Assembly (NCBI RefSeq): GCF_016894345.1
Contig: NZ_CP069798.1
Location: forward strand, 1,013,385-1,077,384
Origin: Paralysiella testudinis
GTDB lineage: Bacteria; Pseudomonadota; Gammaproteobacteria; Burkholderiales; Neisseriaceae
DNA length: 64,000 bases
Reading direction: 5' to 3'
Both the position numbers and the translations under genes were made by a program. How positions within the stretch are numbered: the stretch's first letter is position 1; every line of letters starts with the position of its first letter. Positions 25,855-33,493 of this stretch are shown one piece after another. A model generated the notes under the pieces. It worked only from the letters and a program-made list of their open reading frames with translations, searched no databases and was not told the DNA's origin.

Positions 25855-27519
25855 TTAACCAGCCGCAGCACGCAATTGGCTTAAGGTGGTGGTGGGTGAG
25901 AGGGTTTCTTGCTCTAAGATGCAGTGCAAAATGGCCGGTTTGCCGCTGGCTTTGGCGGCAAGGTAGGCGGGCAGGAAGTCTTGATCCAACTCGATGCGGG
26001 CGCCAAAGCCGCCGAAAGCTTGGGCGTAGGCGGCAAAATCGGGGTTGTGCAGCGCGGTGGCGCATTCGCGCAAAGGATAGTGGCGCTCTTGGTGCATGCG
26101 GATGGTGCCGTACATGCTGTTGTCGAAAATAATCACCATAATCGGCAGTTGATATTGCACAGCGGTGGCGAATTCCTGCCCGTGCATCATAAAGCAGCCG
26201 TCGCCCGCAAAGCAGATCACTTCGCGCTCGGGGTGTTGATTTTTGGCGGCCACGGCGGCGGGCAAGCCGTAGCCCATGGAGCCGGAGGTGGGCGCCAGCT
26301 GGGTGCCGAAGCCGCCGTAGCGGTAGAAGCGGTGCAGCCAGGCGGCGTAATTACCGGCGCCATTGGTGATGATGGCATCGGCGGCCAGCTGGGTTTGCAG
26401 GGTGCGGATGATGTTGGCCGGATTCATTTTGCCGCTTACCTGTACCGCGCCGGTGTCGGACCAAGCTAGGTAATTTTGGCGGCCTTGTGCCAGCCAGTCG
26501 GCATGGTGGGTTTTCACTTGGGTGTGGGCGGCCAGCGCGTTGGCTAAGTAAGCGGCGGTGGTGTTGATGGCCACATCGGCGGCATACACGCGGTGCAGTT
26601 CCAGCACATCCGGGTGGATATGCACCACTTTTTTGGCCGCGCCGCCATTGAGTAAGGTGTAGTTTTGCGACGGCACTTCAGGCAGCCTGCCGCCCAGCAG
26701 CACAATGCAGTCGGCTTGTTGCACATAGGCCAGTAATTTGGGGTTCAGCCCCAGGCCGATGTCGCCCACATAGCAAGGATGGTGGGCGCTGAGCAGCATT
26801 TGGCGCCGAAATTCCACCGCCACCGGCACTTGGTGCGCCGCCGCCCAATCGGCAAACGCCGCTGTGGCATCGGCCTGCCAAGTGCTGCCGCCCAAGATAA
26901 ACAGCGGGCGCTGCGCTTGGTTGAGCACGCTTTCGAGCTGTTGCCATTGAGTGGCTGTGGGTGCCATTTCAGTGGCGTGGCAGGGCGGTGCGTCGGCCAC
27001 GGCGGCCATTTCGGTGAGCATGTCTTCGGGCAAGGCCACCACCACCGGGCCGGGGCGGCCGGACAGGGCGGTGTGAAAGGCACGATGAACGATTTCGGGA
27101 ATGCGCTCGATGCAGTCGATTTCCACCGCCCATTTGGTTTGGCTGCCAAACACACTGGCGTAATCCATTTCCTGAAACGCCTCCCGCCCTTTGGTGTCGC
27201 GCGCCACTTGGCCGACAAACAAAATCATCGGCGTGGAATCTTGCTTGGCAATGTGCACGCCGGCATAGGCATTGGTGGCACCCGGGGCGCGCGTCACCAT
27301 ACAAATGCCCACTTCGCCGCTGAGTTTGGCCGCAGCCTCCGCCATCATCGCCGCGCCGCCTTCTTGGCGGCATACGGTGATGTTGATGTCGGTGTCGTAG
27401 AGCGCATCCAACACGGCCAGATAGCTTTCGCCGGGCACGCAATACACTTGGCGCACGCCCTGATTGCGCAGTTGCTGCACCAAAATTTGCCCACCACTGC
27501 GCTGCGTTTGCGTGCTCAT
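25855..27519 (-). CDS. Thiamine-diphosphate-dependent enzyme, acetolactate-synthase-like
   Basis: 554-residue three-domain ThDP enzyme. N-terminal Pyr domain: VYCVPGESYLAVLDALYD and the catalytic Glu in CRQEGGAAMMAEAAAKL. Central domain with PLFILGGSTWQ. C-terminal PP domain with the ThDP motif GDGCFMMHGQEFATAVQYQLPIMVIIFDNS. It resembles IlvB/benzoylformate-decarboxylase relatives, but no regulatory IlvN subunit lies next to it. The true substrate is unknown. It is divergent from the ALDH7-type gene across a 345-bp gap, so joint control is possible. Confidence 0.85.
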   Translation of the reverse strand: MSTQTQRSGGQILVQQLRNQGVRQVYCVPGESYLAVLDALYDTDINITVCRQEGGAAMMAEAAAKLSGEVGICMVTRAPGATNAYAGVHIAKQDSTPMILFVGQVARDTKGREAFQEMDYASVFGSQTKWAVEIDCIERIPEIVHRAFHTALSGRPGPVVVALPEDMLTEMAAVADAPPCHATEMAPTATQWQQLESVLNQAQRPLFILGGSTWQADATAAFADWAAAHQVPVAVEFRRQMLLSAHHPCYVGDIGLGLNPKLLAYVQQADCIVLLGGRLPEVPSQNYTLLNGGAAKKVVHIHPDVLELHRVYAADVAINTTAAYLANALAAHTQVKTHHADWLAQGRQNYLAWSDTGAVQVSGKMNPANIIRTLQTQLAADAIITNGAGNYAAWLHRFYRYGGFGTQLAPTSGSMGYGLPAAVAAKNQHPEREVICFAGDGCFMMHGQEFATAVQYQLPIMVIIFDNSMYGTIRMHQERHYPLRECATALHNPDFAAYAQAFGGFGARIELDQDFLPAYLAAKASGKPAILHCILEQETLSPTTTLSQLRAAAG

Positions 27520-27864
27520 CAGTTGATTCCTTGTGTTTGAAAATGGGAGATATTAAAAGGGCGGTATTCAGGCTGCCTGAAACGGCCAGATTAGCAGGGG
27601 AAAATATAAATAGCGGCCTGTGCGGCGGCAAGCGAAAAATGGGATGGGGAATATTCCGTTTTGGAATGAGTAGGGTTGCGGTGGTGGGATGGGTTTCAGG
27701 TAGCCTTTGCCAACACTGCTGCCCTGTTGTTCAACAAGAAAAAATGGAATTACCCACTTCGTTTTATTCGTTTGTAACAATCCCGCCACCCGCCGTACTA
27801 TTTTTGCCATACAGCGGCGGCTTGCTTGGCTGCGGCACGGTTTTTTACACGCAGGAGTGAACAA
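27520..27864. other. Divergent promoter region with two uptake-type sequences
   Basis: 345 bp without a gene. AGGCTGCCTGAA lies at 27571-27582 and a TTCAGGTAGCCT variant at 27695-27706. Promoters for both flanking genes must lie here. A possible binding site for the LysR-type regulator encoded at 32447 is not obvious. Confidence 0.4.
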
Positions 27865-29358
27865 ATGATTCAGGCATTGATGAACCAAATGGGCGTGGCA
27901 CCCGCGCAATACCAAAACGGCACCTTGGCGGTGCATTCGCCGATTGACGGCAGCCTACTGGGCAAAGTGGCGCAACACAGCCAGGCCGATGTGGATGTGC
28001 AAATCGAGCAGGCGCAGCAGGCATTTACACAATGGCGCAATGTGCCTGCGCCGCGCCGTGGCGAGCTGGTGCGCTTGTTGGGCAATATTTTGCGCGAGCA
28101 CAAGCAAGCACTGGGCGAGCTGGTGTCGTGGGAGGCGGGCAAAATTACCCAAGAAGGCTTGGGCGAAGTGCAGGAAATGATTGATATTTGCGACTTTGCC
28201 GTGGGCTTGTCGCGCCAACTTTACGGCCTCACCATCGCTTCCGAGCGCCCCGGCCACCATATGCGCGAAAGCTGGCATCCGCTGGGCGTAGTGGGGGTGA
28301 TTTCGGCATTTAATTTTCCGGTGGCGGTGTGGTCGTGGAATACCGCGCTGGCGCTGGTGTGCGGCAATGCGGTGATTTGGAAGCCGTCGGAAAAAACCCC
28401 GCTCACCGCATTGGCCTGCCAAGCGCTGTTTGAGCAAGCCGTGCAGCAATTCGGTGCCGATGCGCCGCCGCATTTGTCGCAAGTATTGGTGGGCGATGCG
28501 GCCATTGGCGACCAATTGGTGTGCGATGCGCGTGTGCCGCTGATCAGCGCCACCGGCAGCACCCGCATGGGTAAAATTGTGGCGCCCAAAGTGGCCGAGC
28601 GCTTTGGTAAATGTATTTTGGAATTGGGCGGCAACAACGCCATGATTTTGGCGCCCAGTGCCGATTTGGATTTGGCCGTGCGCGGCATTTTGTTTTCCGC
28701 CGTGGGCACTGCCGGACAGCGTTGCACCAGCTTGCGCCGCTTGATTGCACACGAATCGGTGCAGGCCGAAGTGCTGGAAAAATTGAAAAAGGCCTATCAA
28801 TCGGTGGCCATCGGCAACCCCTTGCAAGGCAATTTGGTGGGCCCTTTGATTGACCGCCACAGCTTTGAGCAAATGCAGGCCATGCTGCAAAAGGCTCGCG
28901 ATGCGGGCGGGCAGGTATTTGGCGGTGAGCGCGTGCTGGCGGCCGAATATCCCGACGCCTATTATGTGCAACCGGCCATTGTGCAAATGAGCAGCCAAAA
29001 TACGGTGGTGCAAACCGAAACCTTCGCCCCAATTCTGTATGTGCTGAGCTACCGCGATTTTGACGAGGCGCTGGCGATGCAAAACGATGTGCCGCAAGGT
29101 TTGTCGTCTTGCATTTTCACCAACGACATTCGCGAAGCCGAGCAATTCTTAAGCGCCAGCGGCAGCGATTGCGGCATTGCCAATGTGAACATCGGCACCA
29201 GCGGTGCGGAAATCGGCGGCGCTTTTGGCGGCGAAAAAGAAACCGGCGGCGGCCGCGAATCCGGCTCGGATGCGTGGAAAGCTTATATGCGCCGCCAAAC
29301 CAATACCGTGAACTATTCGCGCGAATTGCCGCTGGCACAAGGGATTAACTTCAGTTGA
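27865..29358 (+). CDS. amaB: Aldehyde dehydrogenase, ALDH7 type (alpha-aminoadipate-semialdehyde dehydrogenase, AmaB-like)
   Basis: NAD(P)-dependent dehydrogenase, 497 residues from ATG 27865 (GCAGGAG upstream). Landmarks: the NAD-binding FNFPVAVWSWN and WKPSEKTPL, then ATGSTRMGK and the catalytic Glu in LELGGNNA. The catalytic Cys lies in GTAGQRCTSLRR. The substrate-specific C-terminus CGIANVNIGTSGAEIGGAFG followed by GGGRESGSDAWKAYMRR is diagnostic of the ALDH7A1/AmaB group. That group oxidises alpha-aminoadipate semialdehyde from lysine or pipecolate breakdown. Followed by transporter and oxidase genes on the same strand. Confidence 0.9.
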   Translation: MIQALMNQMGVAPAQYQNGTLAVHSPIDGSLLGKVAQHSQADVDVQIEQAQQAFTQWRNVPAPRRGELVRLLGNILREHKQALGELVSWEAGKITQEGLGEVQEMIDICDFAVGLSRQLYGLTIASERPGHHMRESWHPLGVVGVISAFNFPVAVWSWNTALALVCGNAVIWKPSEKTPLTALACQALFEQAVQQFGADAPPHLSQVLVGDAAIGDQLVCDARVPLISATGSTRMGKIVAPKVAERFGKCILELGGNNAMILAPSADLDLAVRGILFSAVGTAGQRCTSLRRLIAHESVQAEVLEKLKKAYQSVAIGNPLQGNLVGPLIDRHSFEQMQAMLQKARDAGGQVFGGERVLAAEYPDAYYVQPAIVQMSSQNTVVQTETFAPILYVLSYRDFDEALAMQNDVPQGLSSCIFTNDIREAEQFLSASGSDCGIANVNIGTSGAEIGGAFGGEKETGGGRESGSDAWKAYMRRQTNTVNYSRELPLAQGINFS

Positions 29359-29387
29359 TGCTTTTGAATCGGTTTTGATTCTCAATC

Positions 29388-29425
29388 GGCTGCCTGAAAG
29401 CATGCCCAATGATTTCAGGCAGCCT
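29388..29425 (+). terminator. DUS inverted-repeat hairpin after the ALDH gene
   Basis: GGCTGCCTGAAA and TTTCAGGCAGCC enclose a 14-nt loop. No strong T-tract, so termination may be partial and permit read-through to the transporter. Confidence 0.55.
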
Positions 29426-29601
29426 AATACAGACTTCTCTTCTTTTAAAACAAATAATCTGCATGGATTCCGCTTGGCTGGCCACCTGTCCGCCGGGCAT
29501 GGCTATGGGAAGAAATTCAATTATTTTCAGGTGTTTATTGTCATTATCTGATTGATTTCTTTGCTCTATGCCGGTGCAGATGGCATAAAAGGAATGTCCG
29601 C

Positions 29602-31068
29602 ATGTCTGATTTAAACAATCCCCAACATTCGCCCGCCAACGAGCCGACAAGCTTGCCGCCGAGCGGCTCGTTTTTACTCGACATTGCGCCTTTGGTGCTC
29701 ACCACCATTTTGTTGATGGTGCAGTTTTTTGTGTTTAAGGATTTTACGCCGCATATTCCGCTGGCTTGCGGCATTGTGATTACTGGGATGTTTGTTTGGC
29801 TGCGCAAGGGTAAGTGGAACGACATGGAAAGCCACTTTCTCAAGGTGATTAAAATCGGCTTGCCGGCGGTGATGATTTTGATGGGCGTGGGCATGCTGAT
29901 TGCCGCCTGGATTGCGGCCGGCACCGTGCCCACTATTTTGTATTACGGCTTTAGCTTCTTTACGCCGTCTAATTTTCTGTTTTTCCTGTGCCTGATTTGC
30001 GCGGTGATTTCCTTGGCCACCGGCACTTCTTGGGGCACCGCCGGTACGGTGGGGCTGGCGATGATGGGCATTGGCGAAGGGCTTGGCATTCCGCCGGCCA
30101 TCACTGCCGGTGCGATTGTGTCGGGCGCTTTTTTTGGCGACAAAATGTCGCCCTTGTCGGAAACCACCAACCTCACCCCGGCGGCGGCTGAAATCGGCCT
30201 GTGGGAACACATCAAAGGCATGTTGCCCACCACCCTGCCCGCCATGCTGATTGCCCTAGGTTTATATGCTTGGCTGGGCTACGGCTACAGCACCAGCGGC
30301 GTGGATATGGGGCTGATCCAACAAGTGCAAGACACCATGGCCGCCAATTACAAACTCAGCTTGATTACCTTGCTGCCGGCGGTGGTGGTGATTGCCGCGG
30401 CGATGATGAAAATGCCGGCCATGCCCACGGTGTATGCCGGGGTGGTGGTGGCCGCAGCCGTGGCTTTTGTGGTGCAGGGCAGTACGGTGCCGGAATTGTT
30501 TAATGTGTTGCAAAACGGCGTGGTCAGTGCCACCGGCTTTGAAGTGGTGGACAAACTACTGTCTAAAGGCGGGGTGATGTCGATGACATGGGTGGTCACG
30601 CTCACCATGTTTGCCTTGGGCTTTGTGGGGGCGCTGGAATACTACGGCACCTTGCGTTCGGTGATGAATAAAATCAACCATTTGATTCGCAGCCGCTTTG
30701 GCTTGTTGGGCGCCACTTATACCAGTGTTTTGGGCACCGGCGTGCTGGTGGGCGATGTGTATACCACCTTGGTGCTACCTGCGCGGCTGATGAAAGACAA
30801 ATACGAAGAGTTGGGCTACAAAAAAACCACGCTCACCCGCTCGATTGAAGACTGCGGCACCTTGCTCTCGCCGCTGATTCCGTGGAATATGGGCGGCAGC
30901 TTTATCGCCGCCACCTTGGGCGCCGCCACCTTTGCCTATGCGCCGTATGCCTTTGCTTGCTGGCTGTCGCCATTGATTGGTTTGGTGTGGATGGTTACCG
31001 GCAAATTCATTCCCAAAGTGTCGCCGCAAGAGCGTCGCCGCCGGCCGCCGAAATGGCAAGGTTTATAA
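29602..31068 (+). CDS. nhaC: NhaC-family Na+/H+ antiporter-like transporter
   Basis: 488-residue inner-membrane protein with about eleven hydrophobic segments. NhaC/ion-transporter family blocks are ATGTSWGTAGTVGLAMMGIGEG, then AFFGDKMSPLSETTNL, TYTSVLGTGVLVGDVYTTLVLPARLM and SIEDCGTLLSPLIPWN. Some members exchange metabolites (malate/lactate, amino acids) rather than protons. Placement between amaB-like and amaA-like genes suggests uptake of a lysine or pipecolate-type substrate coupled to Na+; that is inference. Followed after 28 bp by the FAD oxidase. Confidence 0.87.
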   Translation: MSDLNNPQHSPANEPTSLPPSGSFLLDIAPLVLTTILLMVQFFVFKDFTPHIPLACGIVITGMFVWLRKGKWNDMESHFLKVIKIGLPAVMILMGVGMLIAAWIAAGTVPTILYYGFSFFTPSNFLFFLCLICAVISLATGTSWGTAGTVGLAMMGIGEGLGIPPAITAGAIVSGAFFGDKMSPLSETTNLTPAAAEIGLWEHIKGMLPTTLPAMLIALGLYAWLGYGYSTSGVDMGLIQQVQDTMAANYKLSLITLLPAVVVIAAAMMKMPAMPTVYAGVVVAAAVAFVVQGSTVPELFNVLQNGVVSATGFEVVDKLLSKGGVMSMTWVVTLTMFALGFVGALEYYGTLRSVMNKINHLIRSRFGLLGATYTSVLGTGVLVGDVYTTLVLPARLMKDKYEELGYKKTTLTRSIEDCGTLLSPLIPWNMGGSFIAATLGAATFAYAPYAFACWLSPLIGLVWMVTGKFIPKVSPQERRRRPPKWQGL

Positions 31069-31096
31069 GTGGCTTATCATTGAAGAGGCATACAGC

Positions 31097-32380
31097 ATGT
31101 TGCAAGAGCAAATTTTGTGGCACACCTTGGTGGATGCACCGGCGCGCCAGCTGCATCTGGCCGGCACCCTGCAAGCAGATGTGTGTGTGATTGGCGCGGG
31201 CTACACCGGCTTGTCGGCGGCGGTGCATTTGGCCGAAGCGGGGCGGCGGGTGGTGTTGCTGGAAAGCAGCCACATCGGCGCAGGTGGCTCCGGGCGAAAT
31301 GTGGGGTTGGTGAATGCGGGCACTTGGGCGCGGCCGGATGATTTGAACAAATACCTGGGCGAAGCCGTGGGCGAAAAGCTCACCGCTGCGCTGGGTGCCG
31401 CGCCCAAGCTGGTGTTCGACACCATCGACCGGCTGGGCATTGATGCGCAAGACACCCGCACCGGCAATCTGCACATGGGGCACAATGCCGTCGGTGAAGC
31501 CGATGTAGACGAGCGCTTTGCCCAGCTTAGCCGCCGTGGTGCCGATGTGCAGGTATTGAGCGGTGCCAAATGCCACGAATACTGCGGCACCACCTCGATT
31601 AACAAAGCCCTGCTCGACAAACGCGCCGGTACCATCAACCCCTATGCCTATGTATTGGGGCTGGCCGCCGCCGCCATGCGCTTGGGCGTGCAGTTGTTTG
31701 AAGACAGCGCGGTAAACGGCATTGAAAAGCAGGGCAGCAGCTGGCTGGTGAAAACCGCCACAGGCAGCGTGGCCTGCGATAAAGTGGTGATTGCCACCAA
31801 TGCCTACACTGAAGGCGAATGGACCAAATTGCTGCAAACCATTTATTTTGTTTGCTACTACCAAATCGCCACCGAGCCGCTCAGCGGTGCCGCCGCCGAG
31901 CGCATTTTGCCGCACCGCAACGGCTCATGGGATACGCGCCAAGCATTATCCAGCATCCGCCGCGACCAAGACGGCCGCCTGCTGCTGGGCACTGTGGGCT
32001 TGTCGGACAACAAAGAAGCGCTGTATTTGCTGTGGGCCAACACCATGCTGCACAAATATTTTCCCGACTTGGGCAAAGTGAATTGGCAATACCGCTGGTG
32101 TGGCCGCTTTGGCTTTACCGACGACCATATTATGCGTATTTTCGAGCCGGCACCCGGCATCGTGGCCGCCACCGCCTACAACGGGCGCGGCATCACCACC
32201 GGCACATTGATTGGCAAAGCCTTTGCCGATTATTTGCAAACCGACAACCGCGATGCCCTACCGCTGCCGTTTCGCGTGCTGGAAGAGTGCACCGTACCCT
32301 ACCGCGAGCTGCGCGCCACTGTTTACGATGCTGGCTTGGCGCTGTATCACGCCGGGCAGTGTTTGCGGATTATTGCCTGA
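31097..32380 (+). CDS. amaA: FAD-dependent oxidoreductase, DAO family (AmaA-like L-pipecolate oxidase)
   Basis: 427-residue flavoprotein from ATG 31097 (GAAGAGG upstream). N-terminal Rossmann FAD site VCVIGAGYTGLSAAVHLAEAG ending with the acidic ribose ligand in LLES. Then SGRNVGLVNAGTW, VVIATNAYT, and the C-terminal FAD contact TAYNGRGITTGTLIGKAFADY. Length and the GRNxGLVN block match AmaA, which oxidises L-pipecolate to delta1-piperideine-6-carboxylate, the precursor of the amaB substrate. A gamma-glutamylputrescine oxidase role is the main alternative. Confidence 0.78.
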   Translation: MLQEQILWHTLVDAPARQLHLAGTLQADVCVIGAGYTGLSAAVHLAEAGRRVVLLESSHIGAGGSGRNVGLVNAGTWARPDDLNKYLGEAVGEKLTAALGAAPKLVFDTIDRLGIDAQDTRTGNLHMGHNAVGEADVDERFAQLSRRGADVQVLSGAKCHEYCGTTSINKALLDKRAGTINPYAYVLGLAAAAMRLGVQLFEDSAVNGIEKQGSSWLVKTATGSVACDKVVIATNAYTEGEWTKLLQTIYFVCYYQIATEPLSGAAAERILPHRNGSWDTRQALSSIRRDQDGRLLLGTVGLSDNKEALYLLWANTMLHKYFPDLGKVNWQYRWCGRFGFTDDHIMRIFEPAPGIVAATAYNGRGITTGTLIGKAFADYLQTDNRDALPLPFRVLEECTVPYRELRATVYDAGLALYHAGQCLRIIA

Positions 32381-32397
32381 TATTTATCGGCGTATAA

Positions 32398-32448
32398 AAA
32401 GGCTGCCTGAACGGTTTTGTTGTGTAAAAAACCGTTCAGGCAGCCTTT
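32398..32448. terminator. Bidirectional DUS terminator, 21-bp perfect stem
   Basis: AAAGGCTGCCTGAACGGTTTT faces AAAACCGTTCAGGCAGCCTTT with a 9-nt loop. It ends the amaA-like gene on one side and the LysR-type gene on the other. Confidence 0.9.
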
Positions 32449-33343
32449 ACAGCCGCGCCTGAATCCACTCAATCAGCGTGCGCACTTTGGGTGTGGTTTC
32501 CATATTGGTGGGGTGCACCAGATAATAGGCGCCGTGTTGCTGCTCATGATGCGGCCACGCCAATTGCAAGCGGCCGTCGGCCAGCTCTTCCTGCACCAAA
32601 ATATGCGGCACCAGCCCAATACCGCAGCCGCATTCGGCGGCATGAATCACCGCGTAAAAAGAATCGAAGCGCGGGCCGTTAAAGGTGCCGGCCCATTCTT
32701 GGTTTTGCGCCTGAAAATAAGCCTGCCAAGCGCGTGGGCGCACGCGTGATTGAATCAAAATGCTGCTGGGTTGTTTGGCCACATCGTCCAAGGGTGCCGG
32801 GGTGGCATGCGGCGCGCACACCGCCACAAAATGGCCGTCGAAGAGCTTAATGCTGGTGAGCCCCGGCCACACACCGTCGCCGTGCAAAAAGCCGATGTCC
32901 ATATTGGGATTGAATTCGGCGCAAAAATCGCCCAAGGCATCGTGCACATCCAGATGAATATGCGGATGCGCTTTGCCAAAGCCTTTTAGCGCCGGAATCA
33001 GCCAGCGAGCGCCAAAAGTGGGATGGGTAAAGATGCGCAGGGTTTCCGCCTCGCTGCCGTGCGCCAGAATATTGAGCACCGATTGCTCCAAGCTGCTGAG
33101 AATTTCCTGCGCCTGGCGCAAAAACAGCTTGCCGGTGGGGGTGAGTTGCAGCCGGTGTTGCAGGCGGTTGAACAGGGCATTGTTGAGGCTGTGCTCCAGC
33201 TGCGCCACTTGCTTGCTCACCGCGCTTTGGGTCATGTGCAATTCCTGCGCGGCTTTGGTAAAGCTAAGGTGGCGTGCCGAGGTTTCAAAGCATTGCAAAG
33301 AGGCAATGGAGGGGAATTTTTTGGCGGCGAGTTTTTTCATCAT
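32447..33343 (-). CDS. LysR-family transcriptional regulator (GcvA-like)
   Basis: 298-residue LysR-type regulator. HTH at residues about 12-70 (SLQCFETSARHLSFTKAAQELHMTQSAVSKQVAQLEHSL), then the periplasmic-binding-like effector domain (LRIFTHPTFGARWLIPAL, GCGIGLVPHILV). The GcvA/AmpR subgroup is suggested by the FPSIASLQCFE start. Convergent with the amaA-like gene, which it may regulate along with amaB; the effector could be lysine or pipecolate. A TACCAAATCC fragment upstream (33,356) resembles a miniature-element end. Confidence 0.9.
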   Translation of the reverse strand: MMKKLAAKKFPSIASLQCFETSARHLSFTKAAQELHMTQSAVSKQVAQLEHSLNNALFNRLQHRLQLTPTGKLFLRQAQEILSSLEQSVLNILAHGSEAETLRIFTHPTFGARWLIPALKGFGKAHPHIHLDVHDALGDFCAEFNPNMDIGFLHGDGVWPGLTSIKLFDGHFVAVCAPHATPAPLDDVAKQPSSILIQSRVRPRAWQAYFQAQNQEWAGTFNGPRFDSFYAVIHAAECGCGIGLVPHILVQEELADGRLQLAWPHHEQQHGAYYLVHPTNMETTPKVRTLIEWIQARL

Positions 33344-33429
33344 GCGCCGATTTTATACCAAATCCAAAAGGCAGATAATAATTGATGCGCTGGGATGAAG
33401 AACCGCCAGTGATGAGCTGTTTTTAAATT

Positions 33430-33470
33430 AAAGGCTGCCTGAAAGCGGAAATGTTTTCAGGCAGCCTTTT
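33430..33470. terminator. DUS terminator downstream of pabBC
   Basis: AAAGGCTGCCTGAAA and TTTCAGGCAGCCTTTT with a 9-nt loop, 24 bp beyond the pabBC stop. Confidence 0.8.
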
Positions 33471-33493
33471 AACGCATACTGGGGTTGGCTGTA

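Noticed and set aside
26779-27540. 253-codon plus-strand frame
   Set aside because: Antisense shadow of the ThDP enzyme gene.
27955-29145. 396-codon minus-strand frame
   Set aside because: Antisense shadow of the well-supported aldehyde dehydrogenase gene.
33356-33370. TACCAAATCCAAAA upstream of the LysR-type gene as another miniature element
   Set aside because: Only one end-like string, no core and no facing end; perhaps a remnant.
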